A stretch of 64,000 nt of DNA from Acanthaster planci (taxonomy: Eukaryota; Echinodermata; Asteroidea; Valvatida; Acanthasteridae): assembly GCF_001949145.1 (NCBI RefSeq), contig NW_019091459.1:1183475-1247474 (forward strand). The letters are read 5' to 3'. Positions within the stretch are counted from its first letter, which is position 1. Each line of letters starts with the position of its first letter. The notes below the pieces were generated by a model. That model saw only the letters and a program-made list of their open reading frames with translations. It was not told where the DNA came from and searched no databases. This document shows positions 32,400 to 44,184 of the stretch, one piece after another. The position numbers and the translations under genes are program-made.

Positions 32400-35300
32400 G
32401 TCAGAATTGGGAATAAACTCTTGACAAATTGTAGAGCCCATTGAAAAGGTATCCTGAATTAAATTACACCGAAAGAAATTACACTTACAAGTGATGTTTT
32501 CCTTATTCGTTCTTTCCTAATTTTTCTTCTGTGTTCGCACCCGTTACACGGTAAATGAAGTAGAGTGCACGTACGTAAAACATGTCTGAACGTTGAGGAT
32601 ATCCTACAACATCGAAAGTACAACCCACGGTTTATATTATGGTATAATATAACTGACTACTTAATGGAATACTTTTAATATTTCAGGATCAGATGAAGCT
32701 GGAGATCAAATATTCTCTGAAAAATATGGTTTTCCAGACGGCCCTCTTTGCGCCTATATTTCTGATTGAAGTAAGAGGTTACAGTCGCCTGCATCAAGAA
32801 TTCAACAGGGGAATATTCGGTCAGTTTTATACTAAGTTTCAATTTTGCTTTGCTTGCTCAGCCTTAGCTCCGGATGTAGATATTTACTCTAGCTTTCTAT
32901 GGACAACTTCAGACTTTAGCTGTCGGGATTGATTTGTTTTAGCGATTCTTAATGACTTAACCTTGTTTCATTAAAAGTTCTGGTCTGATTACGTCATCAG
33001 CCCAAATTTAAGCACACGCGTCGCAGGCTAAGGTCACTGTATCTACTAGTTTTCAAGCGATTCCGGCAAACTTCGCTACAGACATTTCTTCAAAATAGAT
33101 TTTTGAATATGTTCAACCTGGCAGAAGAGTGTGCTAGAGTGTAGCATGACGCACCGTTTCACGATTTAAGGAATAAAATTATGTCAAAAAACAACAAAGG
33201 TAAAAGTAGGTTCGTATCTATCATCAATTTTAAATCATAAAGCACTCCCGGTTTGGACAAGTTTCGACCGGAAACAAGCGTCAATTGATTTTACGTACAC
33301 GAGTAGAAATCAAGGCGGAAGATTACGCTACCACTTTGCGCAAAACGCGAGCTGCGGGAAGTCACAGTTGATTTATGAGGATTTTTGAAGGTTTGACATG
33401 AGTAAATGTTTAAGTGCTTGTAATTTGACACCTGATTATGTCAATTTTTATAGAATATTAATTTTTATTTATGTCTTAGGCTTTAGTTAGTGTAACTTTG
33501 AAGAAGATGCAAAATTGCCAATTGGCCCCAAAAGTCTTTCAAAACGTGTACAAAAAAATACGGAAAACTTAAATATTTAAAACTCTATAATAAATCTGGT
33601 GATGACGTCACTATGCCGTCATTATTTGGCATACATCTTCAGATCACTCATGTTCAATCAATGGTGATCATTATCCAAGTGCGTGTGCGCAAGTTTTAAA
33701 CTAACAGCGTAGCAACAGGTAATGTCTGATTTCACGCGGTCTGATTGCAAAACGATGCGTCATCCTTGTTAATGGTTCTTCCTGAAACGCAGCATAAATA
33801 ATGAAATCTTACATGACAAATCCAAGTTACATTAATCATTTTATTTGTCACTGGCAATGATTTGTGCCCTGCCTCAGAAACTGTCATGAAAAATGTGGTT
33901 TTACATAACACCAAAATTATTTTAGTTCTTAACTAAAACAAAATGACTGTTGCCAAACTTGATCACTATCTATTGAAATAAAGAATGAGTTTTCCTAGTT
34001 GTAAAAACTAGATTCGTTTAATCTAGAAGACTGACTTAATCGATTGCACTCAAAAACTGGGAATCTGCCGGACAAAAATATTGTAAAATAAGTTTGAATT
34101 TGAACCAGATTCTCGCGCCTAATTATGTGAATTCAGACATTTCATAATGGAAATATCCGTCACATGTCTCATCTAAAAAAAAATCTGTCCTAATAAAACT
34201 AAATTCTTATAGTCAGGAATTATCCCGTTGTCAAACGTTTGACAAAAACGAGGATGCCTTTGTACCGTACTCTTGGGCAGACTTTGAGTAACATTCTTGC
34301 AGCGGCGAGTCACGGGTCTACTGCAGTCGTGTATGCATGTTTACATGTCTATGTGTCGACCCTGACGTCGGGGTACCGCACTGGTCAGTGTCTACAGCAG
34401 CGGAAGGGATGAACAGGAAATGTCACTAATTTAACGATTCTAGGTCAAGGAGAATGGACGAGGTTCGCCTCACCCACTCTTAGTACGAATCTCCAGTTCC
34501 GAGTCTATTCTCTTAGGCTGACTTAAACTATTTCCCACTGTTACACGAACATGGAGTCCCGAGTTTATGACACTCTTGCTGTAACCCTACGCCTGAGTGC
34601 ACTCCTTTGTTCTATTCATTAACGGGCATGGGCTAAGCCATGACATCGATAGTATTTGGTTCAGTCAACACCGTCACTTCAGTGCTGGATACATACTCGG
34701 CTCTCTTCGTCTTGCACCTTGGATTCATTATTATACGTGTGCCATCGCAACGAAACCTTCCGGACTAAAACCACCACAGGACTCTATGAAATTGAGGAAT
34801 GCTATATCAACCTCGTGTTCTTTAGAACCACTTTACAAACCACTCAAAATTTGCTTCACAGATACTTACATGTTCTATACATGTATATGAATCATTCCGA
34901 AATGCCCCCTCACTATCGAGGTCTTGCTCTCCTCAGAACTATTTTGCTGTTTTTAGAGATTGTTATATAGTGCCTCGCAGTGTTTCTCTTTGAAACAGTT
35001 GGTAGCTCGTTCGGCCATGGCTGGAAAGCAATGGATTTTGGGGATGTAAAATTGAAAAATGTATAAGATATTGCTTTATTGAGCCATGTCTAGTGCCAGT
35101 GGGAAGAGATAAGGAACATTTTTCAGTGTTTGCCTTTTTTCTGAATGATGATTTCCCCATACTAAACAAAGAAAAATTGTTCTGTCCTGTACTGCTTTTC
35201 GTCTGGGCTTGAAATACAGAAAACCCTTGGAACCGGGTTGATTTAAGTGAACACTTTTTATTTACTACTTTTAATATAAACCCACGGTTTGAAATGGTTT

Positions 35301-35854
35301 CCATCTTTCCAGGACCCCTGAATCCATTGGTGGAGATTATTGGCTTTCTCTGCTTCACCGACTTTACCAATTACTGGTTCCATCGATTCCTTCACCATCG
35401 TCTGATCTACAAGCGATTTCACAAACAGCATCACATGTGGAAGGTTCCCACTCCATTCTCTGGCTACGCTCTCCACCCTGTGGACGGATTCTTGCAGGGA
35501 GTCTCCTGGCACATCTTCCCATTTCTCTTCCCTTTTAACAGCCGTCTCTTCATATGTTTCTTCCTGTTTGTGCTGATCTGGACCGTCAGTATCCATGACA
35601 ATCTCTGCGTCCTGCCCAAGGTTCTCCAGCCCATCATCAACGGAGCGGCACATCACACTGACCATCACATGTACTATAATTACAACTATGGTCAGTTCAC
35701 CACCCTGTGGGATCGGGTCTTTGGATCGCATCGGGTGCCTGGTACCCACCGCGGTAAGGGACCATTGGATGATGTCCTTGCCCTAGGAGTAAAATCCGAA
35801 AATATGAACAACGGCAACAGCAATGGAAACGCCAAGACTCTGAAGGAAGAATAA
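32190..35854 (+). CDS. SC5D: Sterol C5-desaturase (lathosterol oxidase), tandem copy A
   Basis: Coding exons 32190-32399, 32687-32819 and 35313-35854 splice to 294 residues; human SC5D is about 299. Known reaction: introduces the C5-C6 double bond into lathosterol to make 7-dehydrocholesterol, in the ER membrane, using a di-iron centre. All three histidine boxes are present: HRFLHH (138-143), HKQHH (151-155) and HHTDHH (228-233). The family motifs SIHD, LQPIINGAAHHTDHH and NYGQFTTLWDR are intact. Hydrophobic segments flank the boxes. The low-complexity Asn/Gly tail (NMNNGNSNGNAK) is shared with copy B. A TATA promoter and untranslated exon lie 2.4 kb upstream. About twenty residues differ from copy B by eye. 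Confidence 0.95.
32687..32819 (+). CDS. SC5D: SC5D-A coding exon 2
   Basis: A 133-bp exon; acceptor ATATTTCAG, donor GTCAGT, phase 1 out. Encodes DQMKLEIKYSLKNMVFQTAL, FAPIFLIEVRGYSRLHQEF and NRGIF. Confidence 0.95.
32820..35312 (+). other. SC5D-A intron 2 (no gene seen)
   Basis: Collinear with copy B intron 2 (50361-53244) and, inverted, with 40046-41725. No RNA gene or mobile element recognised. Open frames here have no support beyond chance. Confidence 0.7.
35313..35854 (+). CDS. SC5D: SC5D-A coding exon 3
   Basis: Acceptor CTTTCCAG; ends at TAA 35852-35854. It holds all three His boxes and the catalytic core, 180 residues. Minus-strand open frames over it are shadows. Confidence 0.97.
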
Positions 35855-36294
35855 GGCTAAATCATGTTAGTTATGTAAGTTACCAGTATGTCTGACAGTA
35901 AGATCAAAAATATATTTAATTGTATTATGACTACGATAGGGAATGTAATACAGACGTAAAAATAAGTTCTTTGGTTTGTCTTGGTGATAGTGGTCTCTAA
36001 TTTAAATGATATTGTTTCAGTTGAGTTCCAAAGTCATATGGTAAATACCATCAGACAGGAGACACTGCAGAATTTATCAGTAATTGAAATTATAACATAT
36101 CGTGGTCGAAGTAAGTTAAGTAATATTTTTTTAATTGTATATTATTATCCTTAAAGATTTATGTTTAAATTTGTTCAGAAGATGATCGATATGAAAAATG
36201 CGACAATTGTTGGATTCTTGGCATCAGTCATATGGATGATTTATATATATTTTGCATGTAATACTATTTAAAATTTAGTCAAGGCTTTACTGAA

Positions 36295-36440
36295 GCAATC
36301 TTGTCCTAGTGGTTCTTTCCTCACCTTCAACCTCTGCGGTCCAGGTTCCTTTCCTGGCTCGGTCTGTGTAATTTGGCTTGCAATCCCTTGTCGATTCTCT
36401 CGGTCGGTTTTCCCCGAATATTTTAAGGGGTTCCTGTACT
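36295..36440 (+). mobile_element. tRNA-derived SINE (copy 2) in the SC5D-A 3' flank
   Basis: A-box-like CTAGTGGTTC, B-box-like GGTTCCTTTCC, then TTCTCTCGGTCGGTTTTCCC. The orthologous position in copy B (54220-54365) has the same element, so it inserted before the tandem duplication. Confidence 0.6.
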
Positions 36441-36988
36441 CTTAAAATGTCTTTCCACTACCTTTTCTTTACAAGTTACTGTCGGCTTTGGCTCTCCCAT
36501 GCCTAGGAAACAAAGCTCTCGAGAAATGCTTATATAGTTTTATTATCAGATATGAATAATACACGATATAATAATAGTAAAGAAGATAATAATGCAAAAC
36601 CCTTCCCCGTCGGGAGTTTTTTTTTGTATTTTTTTTTATTTGTATTTTCTTTATAGAAATTTATTTTGTACTTTTTGTTCTTTCAGGTAAAGAAAAACAG
36701 TAAATGTTAAAGCAAGTATCTTTGAAGACTTCATTTATTTCATGTCTACCAGACACTGTTAAAAGTTATTTGGATTTTTTAGTCCACTTTGAGATAACTC
36801 TAAAATCGTGGTACGTACCGGACGGAATGACAGCATCAAATTTTATGAAGGCAAACTGTACTATAGATGGATTTCTTAGGATTTAAAACTTCAAATTTGA
36901 ATTGCTTGTAATTTGATTTCCAAAGATTCATTATGATATCAGAGTAACATGCACTGCTCGGTATTATGTTCAGTATTCCAAGTTGTAC

Positions 36989-36994
36989 AATAAA
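36989..36994 (+). promoter_or_regulatory. Candidate SC5D-A polyadenylation signal
   Basis: AATAAA in GTACAATAAACA; the matching AATAAA is kept in copy B at 54871-54876. A second AATAAA follows about 45 bp later in both copies. It implies a 3' UTR of about 1.1 kb. Confidence 0.45.
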
Positions 36995-37757
36995 CAGCGT
37001 ATCTGAGAAAAACATGGGAAATTACTGTCCGGAACAATAAAGGAAGAAAGAAAGGAAAAAGCACCAAAAGAAATGAACATTAATTAGAATAGTTTTAAAA
37101 CAGTGATTTGGTTCGCCTGGTCACTCATATAATTCAAACATTTCTATATGGATGATTTGGTTGTGCATATCTACCCAAAAAGAGACACCAAGAAGACTGC
37201 TAAGACAGTGAAATAATGTGCACATTGTGCTGAAGTGTCGGGAGGGAGTTGGGCTACATGTATGGTCCATGTACCTTGTGCACAAGCATTGGTTTATTTG
37301 AGAGTGGATGTAAAGTCCTACTGACCCTAAGAGATATCTCGCGATATGTCAAACGTTGTAAGCTATTGGCGCGGAATGAAAGAGATTTATACCGTCTATA
37401 GTAGTATGCCATTATGAGAAAGACGACTGTATTATGGATAAGAACATTCAGACTTTGTCGATCTCGTCAAGAAATGAGACTAGATGTTCTTAGGCAAAAA
37501 CGGGAAACTAATCACAGTTAGGAGGGTATTTTTAAAAAGGAAAAACGGGAAACTAATCATCAAGGTTACGAAGATATTTTTAAAGGGGGAACGGAGGAGA
37601 CAAGCAGGGAAATGGCGGCATGTAAGAGTACTTACAAGTCTTTTTTGACAATGTTGACAAAAACTGAACTAGAATTGTATCTCTAAACAAGCAAGACTCA
37701 TCAGTTTCAGTTCGCTTAGACCGCTGCGCGACCTACCCGATAGGAACCTTTACGTAT

Positions 37758-38624
37758 TGGTAACTGAGGGGATAGCCTTTCGTCAAGGCCGTCGTGGCTG
37801 TGTGTGTGTAACCGCAAAGCGACTGGAAAGGAAACTGCATACACAAGCGGCTCAGCACGAGGGCCTTTTCCAACTTGTCAGATATTTCTTATGTTTTTCT
37901 CTGTATTTTCCATTTTTGCTGCCCCATTGGGGTGGCAAAAATCCCAACCAATCATAAGCGAGGGGGTCAGCATAAATTAACCTACTATGCAAATTGAAAG
38001 TATACGAAAGATGGCGAGCGTGTTAAGTGTGTCGGCGGCCGTGAGTGCAGGTCAGTTGCCAGAGCTGAGCAGTATTTGGACAGTTCTTCTGCTGGAAAAC
38101 CTAATTCACCTTGCCGAGTTTAAATTGTTGCAGCGTTAGGCTATTGAAGTATCTGTAGGCGGGCGTGACGTTTTCGTCTTTGCCCATGTACGGGATATGG
38201 TAAGACAAGATTAAGATTGAGCTCCATATTTCAAACTGGCGTTTCGCTTTGACCATTCGGCCTTAATGAACTGCTACTTGCTAGTGTTATTCCAACGTCA
38301 GCACCACCCCATACCAACAAACATCATAGTTGTCATCTCTCCGCCTTTTGCCCTCATGAAAAACCAGATGGAACATTGCGTAAGCTTTGGAGTTGATGCC
38401 GTTAATTTCGGAGACTCTATGCTTCAACTGTTTACATAAAATTTATGAATAATGCATATTAGAAAGCTTACGAATAATTCACCACAAAAACCTCAAAACC
38501 AAATTGGAAAAGGTCTCGTAGCTGCATCACTCGTTTGGTTTCCTGTCCAGTCGCTTTGCAGTTACACACGCACAGCCACCAAGGCCTTGACGAAAGGCTA
38601 CCGAGGGGAGGGAAGAAAGTTACA
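37758..38624. mobile_element. About 870-bp element with long (75-110 bp) inverted repeats
   Basis: 37761-37835 (GGGGATAGCCTTTCGTCAAG...) is the imperfect inverse of 38536-38612 (...CTTGACGAAAGGCTACCGAG). The similarity extends weakly inward to about 37885 and 38500. The interior holds AAGATGGCGAGCGTG at about 38008 with a short frame and a GTCAGT donor. No transposase frame seen. Confidence 0.65.
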
Positions 38625-38916
38625 AATTCTATTTGCACTTTACAACTTTTGGTGTATCTAGAGGATTGCTAATGATCGTTTGTGTAACGGAGAGCAAGTC
38701 TTGTGTTGTTCAACGATTTGTTCGCCACGTGTTGTAAAATCGTGCAGTTTAATAAATCTAAAGTCTGCGTACCTAGAAAACGATGCGTTAGTCGCACACC
38801 AACCAGGTGGAGCTGCATCTAGCTTAAACGGACAGATAATTGCGTCTTTCCTTTGTGACGCCAAAAAGTGAAAAGTGACGTGACGCTGAATAGTTTGAAA
38901 ATTGTCTGGTTTGTAC

Positions 38917-39385
38917 GATTCGGAATGTGCACTCTATCAGACGCTTTACACGAGACAAAAGTAAAACAATTTATAGTCTCCAATTTGGTCTGTCCCTTTT
39001 AGAAGTACAATTTCAAGCGGCTTTGACAATCGGTCATCATTAGCCATTTCTATCATTTCTGCGCTTATAACATCTTTGACTTTAGAGAAAAACTTGTTTC
39101 TTAGAAAATAAGTTCGTTTTAGCCCTAATTATGGCTCGTCTGAAATCGTGCCACATGCAAGCATTAAACACACAAACATTCTTGCGGTAACAACCATTGT
39201 AGGAGATCAATGTTCAGTCATGTAATGCAAAACTTTCTCTTGGACCAACCATTTGAAGTGATCATTAATTACCTTCATCATTTACTCTCATGCGTTTCAA
39301 CAGTTCCAAAAGATGATTGTCCACGTCACTCTGGAATACGTGCAAAATGAGACAAGAACTTGTAGTAATAAAAGAAAGTTTCAAG
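38917..39385 (-). pseudogene. Inverted fragment of the lectin leader region
   Basis: Reverse complement of about 58395-58868 at high identity. On the minus strand 39330-39273 is a 58-bp exon with intact acceptor (TATTCCAG) and donor (GTAATT), encoding SDVDNHLLELLKRMRVNDE. No signal-peptide exon or lectin-domain exons accompany it, so it is a stranded exon. Confidence 0.9.
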
Positions 39386-39982
39386 TTGACAAAAATTGAA
39401 AATAATCATTTGGTATAATTTACGTATTGAAATGGAATTTCTGCTGTGGAAAAGAAGTAACGAAATGGAGTTCTTCAAAGGAAGACATTACAGGTTTCCA
39501 AAGGAGCTTAAACATACCTGTTGTAAAAAAAATAGGCCCCTTTATATACCTGCCATTGCAGTTGACCTAAGGAAAATGACAGGTGTTGATCATTGACCTT
39601 TTGGGGTTCCACAGGGTGTGCCAAAAAGGTAATCCAACTTTAAGGGGATAATATAGCTATATGGCATCTCTCACAGCATTTCGAAGGCAACATGAACGGC
39701 AATAAAATTGAAGATAAAAGCTTTCAAATGTCACCTTTCTTGCACAAGTGAATACCAATGGATTGAAATCATGGCACCAAAAGTACACTTGTTCACTTTC
39801 TTGCACAAGTGAATACCAATGGATTGAAATCATGGCACCAAAACTACACTTGTTCATTTGTTGAGCCTCGTCGCATTTCACTTGACCATAGAGGAAGGAC
39901 ACGCAAGGATTTTCTTTTAACAGGATTTTTAAAACCTTATTCTGCCTAAGTATTTCCACTGCTATTATCATTTTTCATGTCT
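39386..39982. other. Spacer inside the inverted block
   Basis: 39500-39600 matches the reverse complement of about 55320-55400. At 39613 CAGGGTGTGCCAAAAAGGTA resembles a mariner terminal end. 39735-39856 is a 61-bp sequence present twice in tandem (CTTTCTTGCACAAGTGAATA...). Confidence 0.6.
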
Positions 39983-41910
39983 ACTAATTGGTAAAGTCGG
40001 TGAAGCACAGAAAGCCAATAATCCCTACCAATGGATTCAGGGGTCCTGGAAAGAGGGAAACCGTTTCAAAACGTGGATTTAGAAGTAGTAGAAAGTGTTC
40101 ACTCAAATCAACCCGGTTCCAAGGGTTTTCTGCATTTCAAGCCCGGACGAAAAGCACCAAAAATTTGACAGATCAACTTCTCCTTTGAAAAGGTAAACAC
40201 TGAGAAATGTTCCTCATCTCTTCCCATTGCCAGTAAACGATCGAGCTGCCAACTGTTGGAAAGAGAAAAACTGCGAAAGCAGTATAGCAACCTGTAAAAA
40301 ACAGCAACATAGTATATTCCACTCTGATAATCAAGGAAGGATTCATTAAAGTTTCTCACAAAGATGCATGATCGTCCAAAGAGACTTGAATGTTTGCACG
40401 GTGCTCATAAAGGTTGGCGAGATTATCGTTGGCCCATTTTAAGTTTGACGAACCTGGAAGGAGGGCGCTGCTTCGTTGGGGGGAAATATTTTGCATTTGC
40501 ATCAAATTTACCCACTTCATATAGCGCCCTCCTGTTCTTCCTGCCATGCTTCAAGTCTCCAACAGAGGTATTTTTTTTTTGTTAGCGGTTTCGGACAGCG
40601 GCCAAAACAGCTTTTTTTTTTCTTAATTTTATTTTTCTGTTTGGTTTTTTTTGTGACTAGAATCTCATGTATGTTCCTGTCCCATAGAGACAACTTTCAT
40701 TACAACTGTACATGCGCACTTCATTTCAAGGTGATAAAAGTTTTTGGTGAAAGCAGACGGCATTATAGCGCTGACGTTTCAATGACTGATCTCGTAAAAT
40801 ACCAAAGAGTAGAAGCAAAAATACATTTCAGGAGGAACAATACTCAATTTTCCTCCATTCATGAGATTTTGTAAATTAAGACTAGTATCAAAAATGAGTT
40901 TTACAGACTCTTCCTAACAACAAAAAAAAAATTAAATTGCAAAATTTTGCACAGCCTTCTTCAATTAATTTTTAATAGAAAAGAACTTTTTTGAGACGAA
41001 ACGTATCGATCCAACAGTGCACAAAATTCAAAGCCATTTTTGTATCCATTTTTCATTAACAAAATGGAATATGCATCACGAGGATGATGATTTTCTGTTT
41101 AATTGTACCGATTTCGTTAGTACCGATGCCATTTCATAAGGTAGAATTGTTAAATTAGTGACATTCCCTGTTCATCACTTCCGCTGCTGTGGACACTGAC
41201 CAGTGCGGTACCCCGACATCAAAGTCGACGTGTCGACATGTTAACGCTCGACTCGCCGCTGCAAGAATGTTACTCAAAGTCCTCCCAAGAGTACGGTGCA
41301 AAGGCATCCTCTTTTTTGTCAAAAGCTTGACAAAGTAATAATTCCTTACTATAAAAATTAAGTTTTATTTGGAAATAAAATTGGTAGATGAGATATGGTA
41401 GGGATTTTTCCATTTAAATATATCTGAATTCACGCAATTAGGCGCGAAAATTTAGTTAAAATCCAAACTTGATTTACAAAGATTTTATTCGGTGGATTTC
41501 CAGTTTTTTAGTACAATCGATTAAGTCAGCCTTCTAGATTATATAAATCTAGTTTTTACAACCAGGAAAATTCATTAAACCTAGTTTTATTTGATCAAAA
41601 ATCCCCAAAATTAAAATACCGACAGCTACAGTATGAAGTTGTCCATAGAAAGCTAGAGTAAATATCTACATCCGGAGCTAAGGCTGAGCAAGCAAAGCAA
41701 AATTTAAACTTAGTCTAAAACTGACCGAATATTCCCCTGTTGAATTCTTGATGCAGGCGACTGTAACCTCTTACTTCAATCAGAAAAATAGGCGCAAAGA
41801 GAGCCGTCTGGAAAACCATATTTTTTAGAGAATATTTCATCTCCAGCTTCATCTGTTCCTGAAATATTAAAAACATTCCTTTAAATACCGTAGTCAGTTA
41901 TTTTATACCA
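39983..41910 (-). pseudogene. Inverted truncated third SC5D copy
   Basis: Reverse complement of the exon 2 to exon 3 part of the SC5D genes. Exon 2 (41858-41726) is intact with both splice sites and reads EQMKLEMKYSLKNMVFQTAL onward. Intron 2 is shortened. Exon 3 starts at 40045 with GPLNPLVGIIGFLCFTDFTN and meets a stop where similarity breaks at about 39983, before the first His box. No exon 1. It cannot make an active enzyme. Confidence 0.92.
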
Positions 41911-41911
41911 T

Positions 41912-42272
41912 TTAATCAGTATCAGGTACCAGCAACATTGAGACTCTTTCACCCACTTTTTGGGTTGCTGGTATGTAATATTAGGCCGTATCCAAATAAA
42001 CATGGCTTCACCTTGAAATTACACATGACCCAATGGGAAGTGGCTGTAGCCAGTATCATACATCATGCATAATTTCAAGCCAGGGCCCACTGATTTAGAC
42101 GCAGTCTATGCGACTGATAAAGGCTGCTTCATACTTCGCACGAAAGTGAAAACAAACGATAATTTTTGATGTCAGATTAGATATTCGCATTACGACTTTG
42201 CAAGCATTCAGCACATTTCAACTCGATCAACGTCAAATTTGCTTCACTTTTGCACTCACCTGAGGTATAAAT
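41912..42272 (+). repeat. About 370-bp dispersed repeat, copy 2
   Basis: Near-identical to 20847-21218 in RBM42 intron 3, same orientation, including the nested MITE. It starts immediately beside the end of the inverted SC5D fragment. Confidence 0.9.
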
Positions 42273-43961
42273 CCTGTGTCAAGAACAGGCCGCCCGAACT
42301 CGACCTATGTGTGTGTGTTTAACGGTGCGAATGCGCCCTCGACGACAGAAACACTAAAGACACCTTGCCATGGCAGAGTAGACTTCATAGCCAAGATCAA
42401 AGTCAAGGTACCAAATATCCTTGACGTGTTATTCACAAATGAAATAATGAGTGTACCGTACAGCTTAGCAATGGACCTATAGAATAATACTGACGTTAAT
42501 AAGAGCACTGTTAATTCAAGATTCTGCTTAAAGCAGAAAAATTCTTTAGGTCCCAATCCTCTTTTCTCTATGTTATTATTCCTGATAATATAAGGTTCTT
42601 GCTACAACTGGTAGTTTGCCAAGTCTGGAGGACCTCATATGAATGAGATTCGACTGTGTTACTGAAAACGAAGTCCAGTGTACAGACTTAGGATATCACA
42701 GTAGGACATAGCTGTTATCTGGAAACCATTATTGGCCATCAAGGATTCAAATCTTTATTCGCCAACTTTGTACCTACGTCAGTCATGCTGAACAGGTATA
42801 CATGTACTTGAAACAAAACCAAGAAGTTGTTACATTTTATTCATGGCAAATCTGAATAGAGAGTTCCTGGTAGTTGATTGCTTATTTAGAATTCACTTTT
42901 AAATCTTTTATGTACATAATTTAGATGGGTAATAAAGTTTGTTCGTCACGTGGAACGCAGTGGTTTAACACTTTGGGTTTTTCCCATAATTCCTGAATCG
43001 AGACAAAATTACTTGACTGCGGTTGGATATTGCACACACAAGTCTATGATAGTGGCTGTAGCTGGTTCCCATTGAGCCATATGTAAATTCAAGCCGCAGC
43101 CAAGTGATTCATGGCAGAGGACGAAGAAAAAATACACTCTGGGTGTGAGGGAATTTCGCAGGTACATGTACATGATATCTAAACCCTGCAGGCTACTTGG
43201 GAAATCCCCAGTGTTGTCAAACTGACCTTAATTTCAACGACCATGAAACTTTATGACTTAACAAACTACTGTATACGACTATATGACCAGACGGCTTGTG
43301 GAAATCGGCGCCCAAATGCAAAAGTTACTGGTAGTAGGATTAAGAAAACATTTCAGATTTCCGGGGGAAAGCTTGCGACACTTCCTGGGAAAGGTACTGG
43401 TACTCATCAGAAAAGTCCATCAAATTGTTTTGTGGCAACTCGCAGGGGGGATATAAACCTTTTTCATAGTTTTTAATTTTTTTAAGTTGAGTTGACTTTT
43501 AGTTTGCACAACTTCTTTTTTTAACTAGTTGGTAACTAAAATCCCTCTTGTGGTGCTGTTGCTCATATTGTTAGGTTAGTAGTGATTCATGGCAAGGTAA
43601 GATAGATGTATGGTGAGTGGGTTGAACTGAAATCAGAGGGATTTGGTACACCCACAAAAACTATACGTAACGATTGCTTAACTCCAGGATTTCTGGTTTC
43701 CATAGCAACTCGTCTGTAAGCAGTTGAAATGGCGCCTGTTCTGTTCTTCCTTATATCAGAGCAAAAGTAGTTCTTATGATTATTCTGGCTGGACAACAAA
43801 GGTTCTGCTCACGCTGACAGGAAATGAACACAGGCGTGATTTTGTGACGATTAATCAAATGTGCTGCGCATTTGAAAAAGTTGAACACAAGTTTTCAACT
43901 CAGTGAATTTCGCTGCAATTATTTTTGGGTGATGTCAGATTCTTTTCGCTTGTGCGTTTTT

Positions 43962-44115
43962 ATTGGTCAGAGCTGAAGTGACGTAAGCTACGAGCCAAGC
44001 ACCGTTGAGTAACCAAGGTAAATGTGTCAGTGTGTTTATGAAACAACCATTGTGGTTGGTCACCATGTGAGAATTACGCTCTGAAGGCGTGCGTGGAATC
44101 TGTGGGGTATAAAAG
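43962..44115 (+). promoter_or_regulatory. SC5D-B core promoter
   Basis: ATTGG at 43962-43966 and TATAAAAG at 44108-44115. The proximal CCAAT present in copy A has become GTTGG here. TGACGTAA (CRE-like) at about 43979 replaces TCACATGG of copy A, and CACCATGTGAG replaces CACCTTGGGAG. Confidence 0.62.
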
Positions 44116-44136
44116 AACATTTTCGTCGGACAAAAA

Positions 44137-44184
44137 TCATACCACGTCTTGGATCCTACGGAAAAGTACCGAAAATTGTTGTTG
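44137..44184 (+). other. Putative untranslated exon 1 of SC5D-B
   Basis: Same logic as copy A: about 30 bp after the TATA box and ending at a GTGAGT donor (44185). It would splice to 49700 across a 5.5-kb intron enlarged by insertions. Confidence 0.5.

Noticed and set aside
35258-35749. 163-codon minus-strand frame, with its twin at 53190-53681
   Set aside because: Exact shadow of SC5D exon 3 in both copies.
38658-38864. Minus-strand 68-codon frame (ICPFKLDAAPPGWCATNASF)
   Set aside because: Looks protein-like, but there is no recognised family, no splice partner and an overlapping plus-strand frame; left uncalled.
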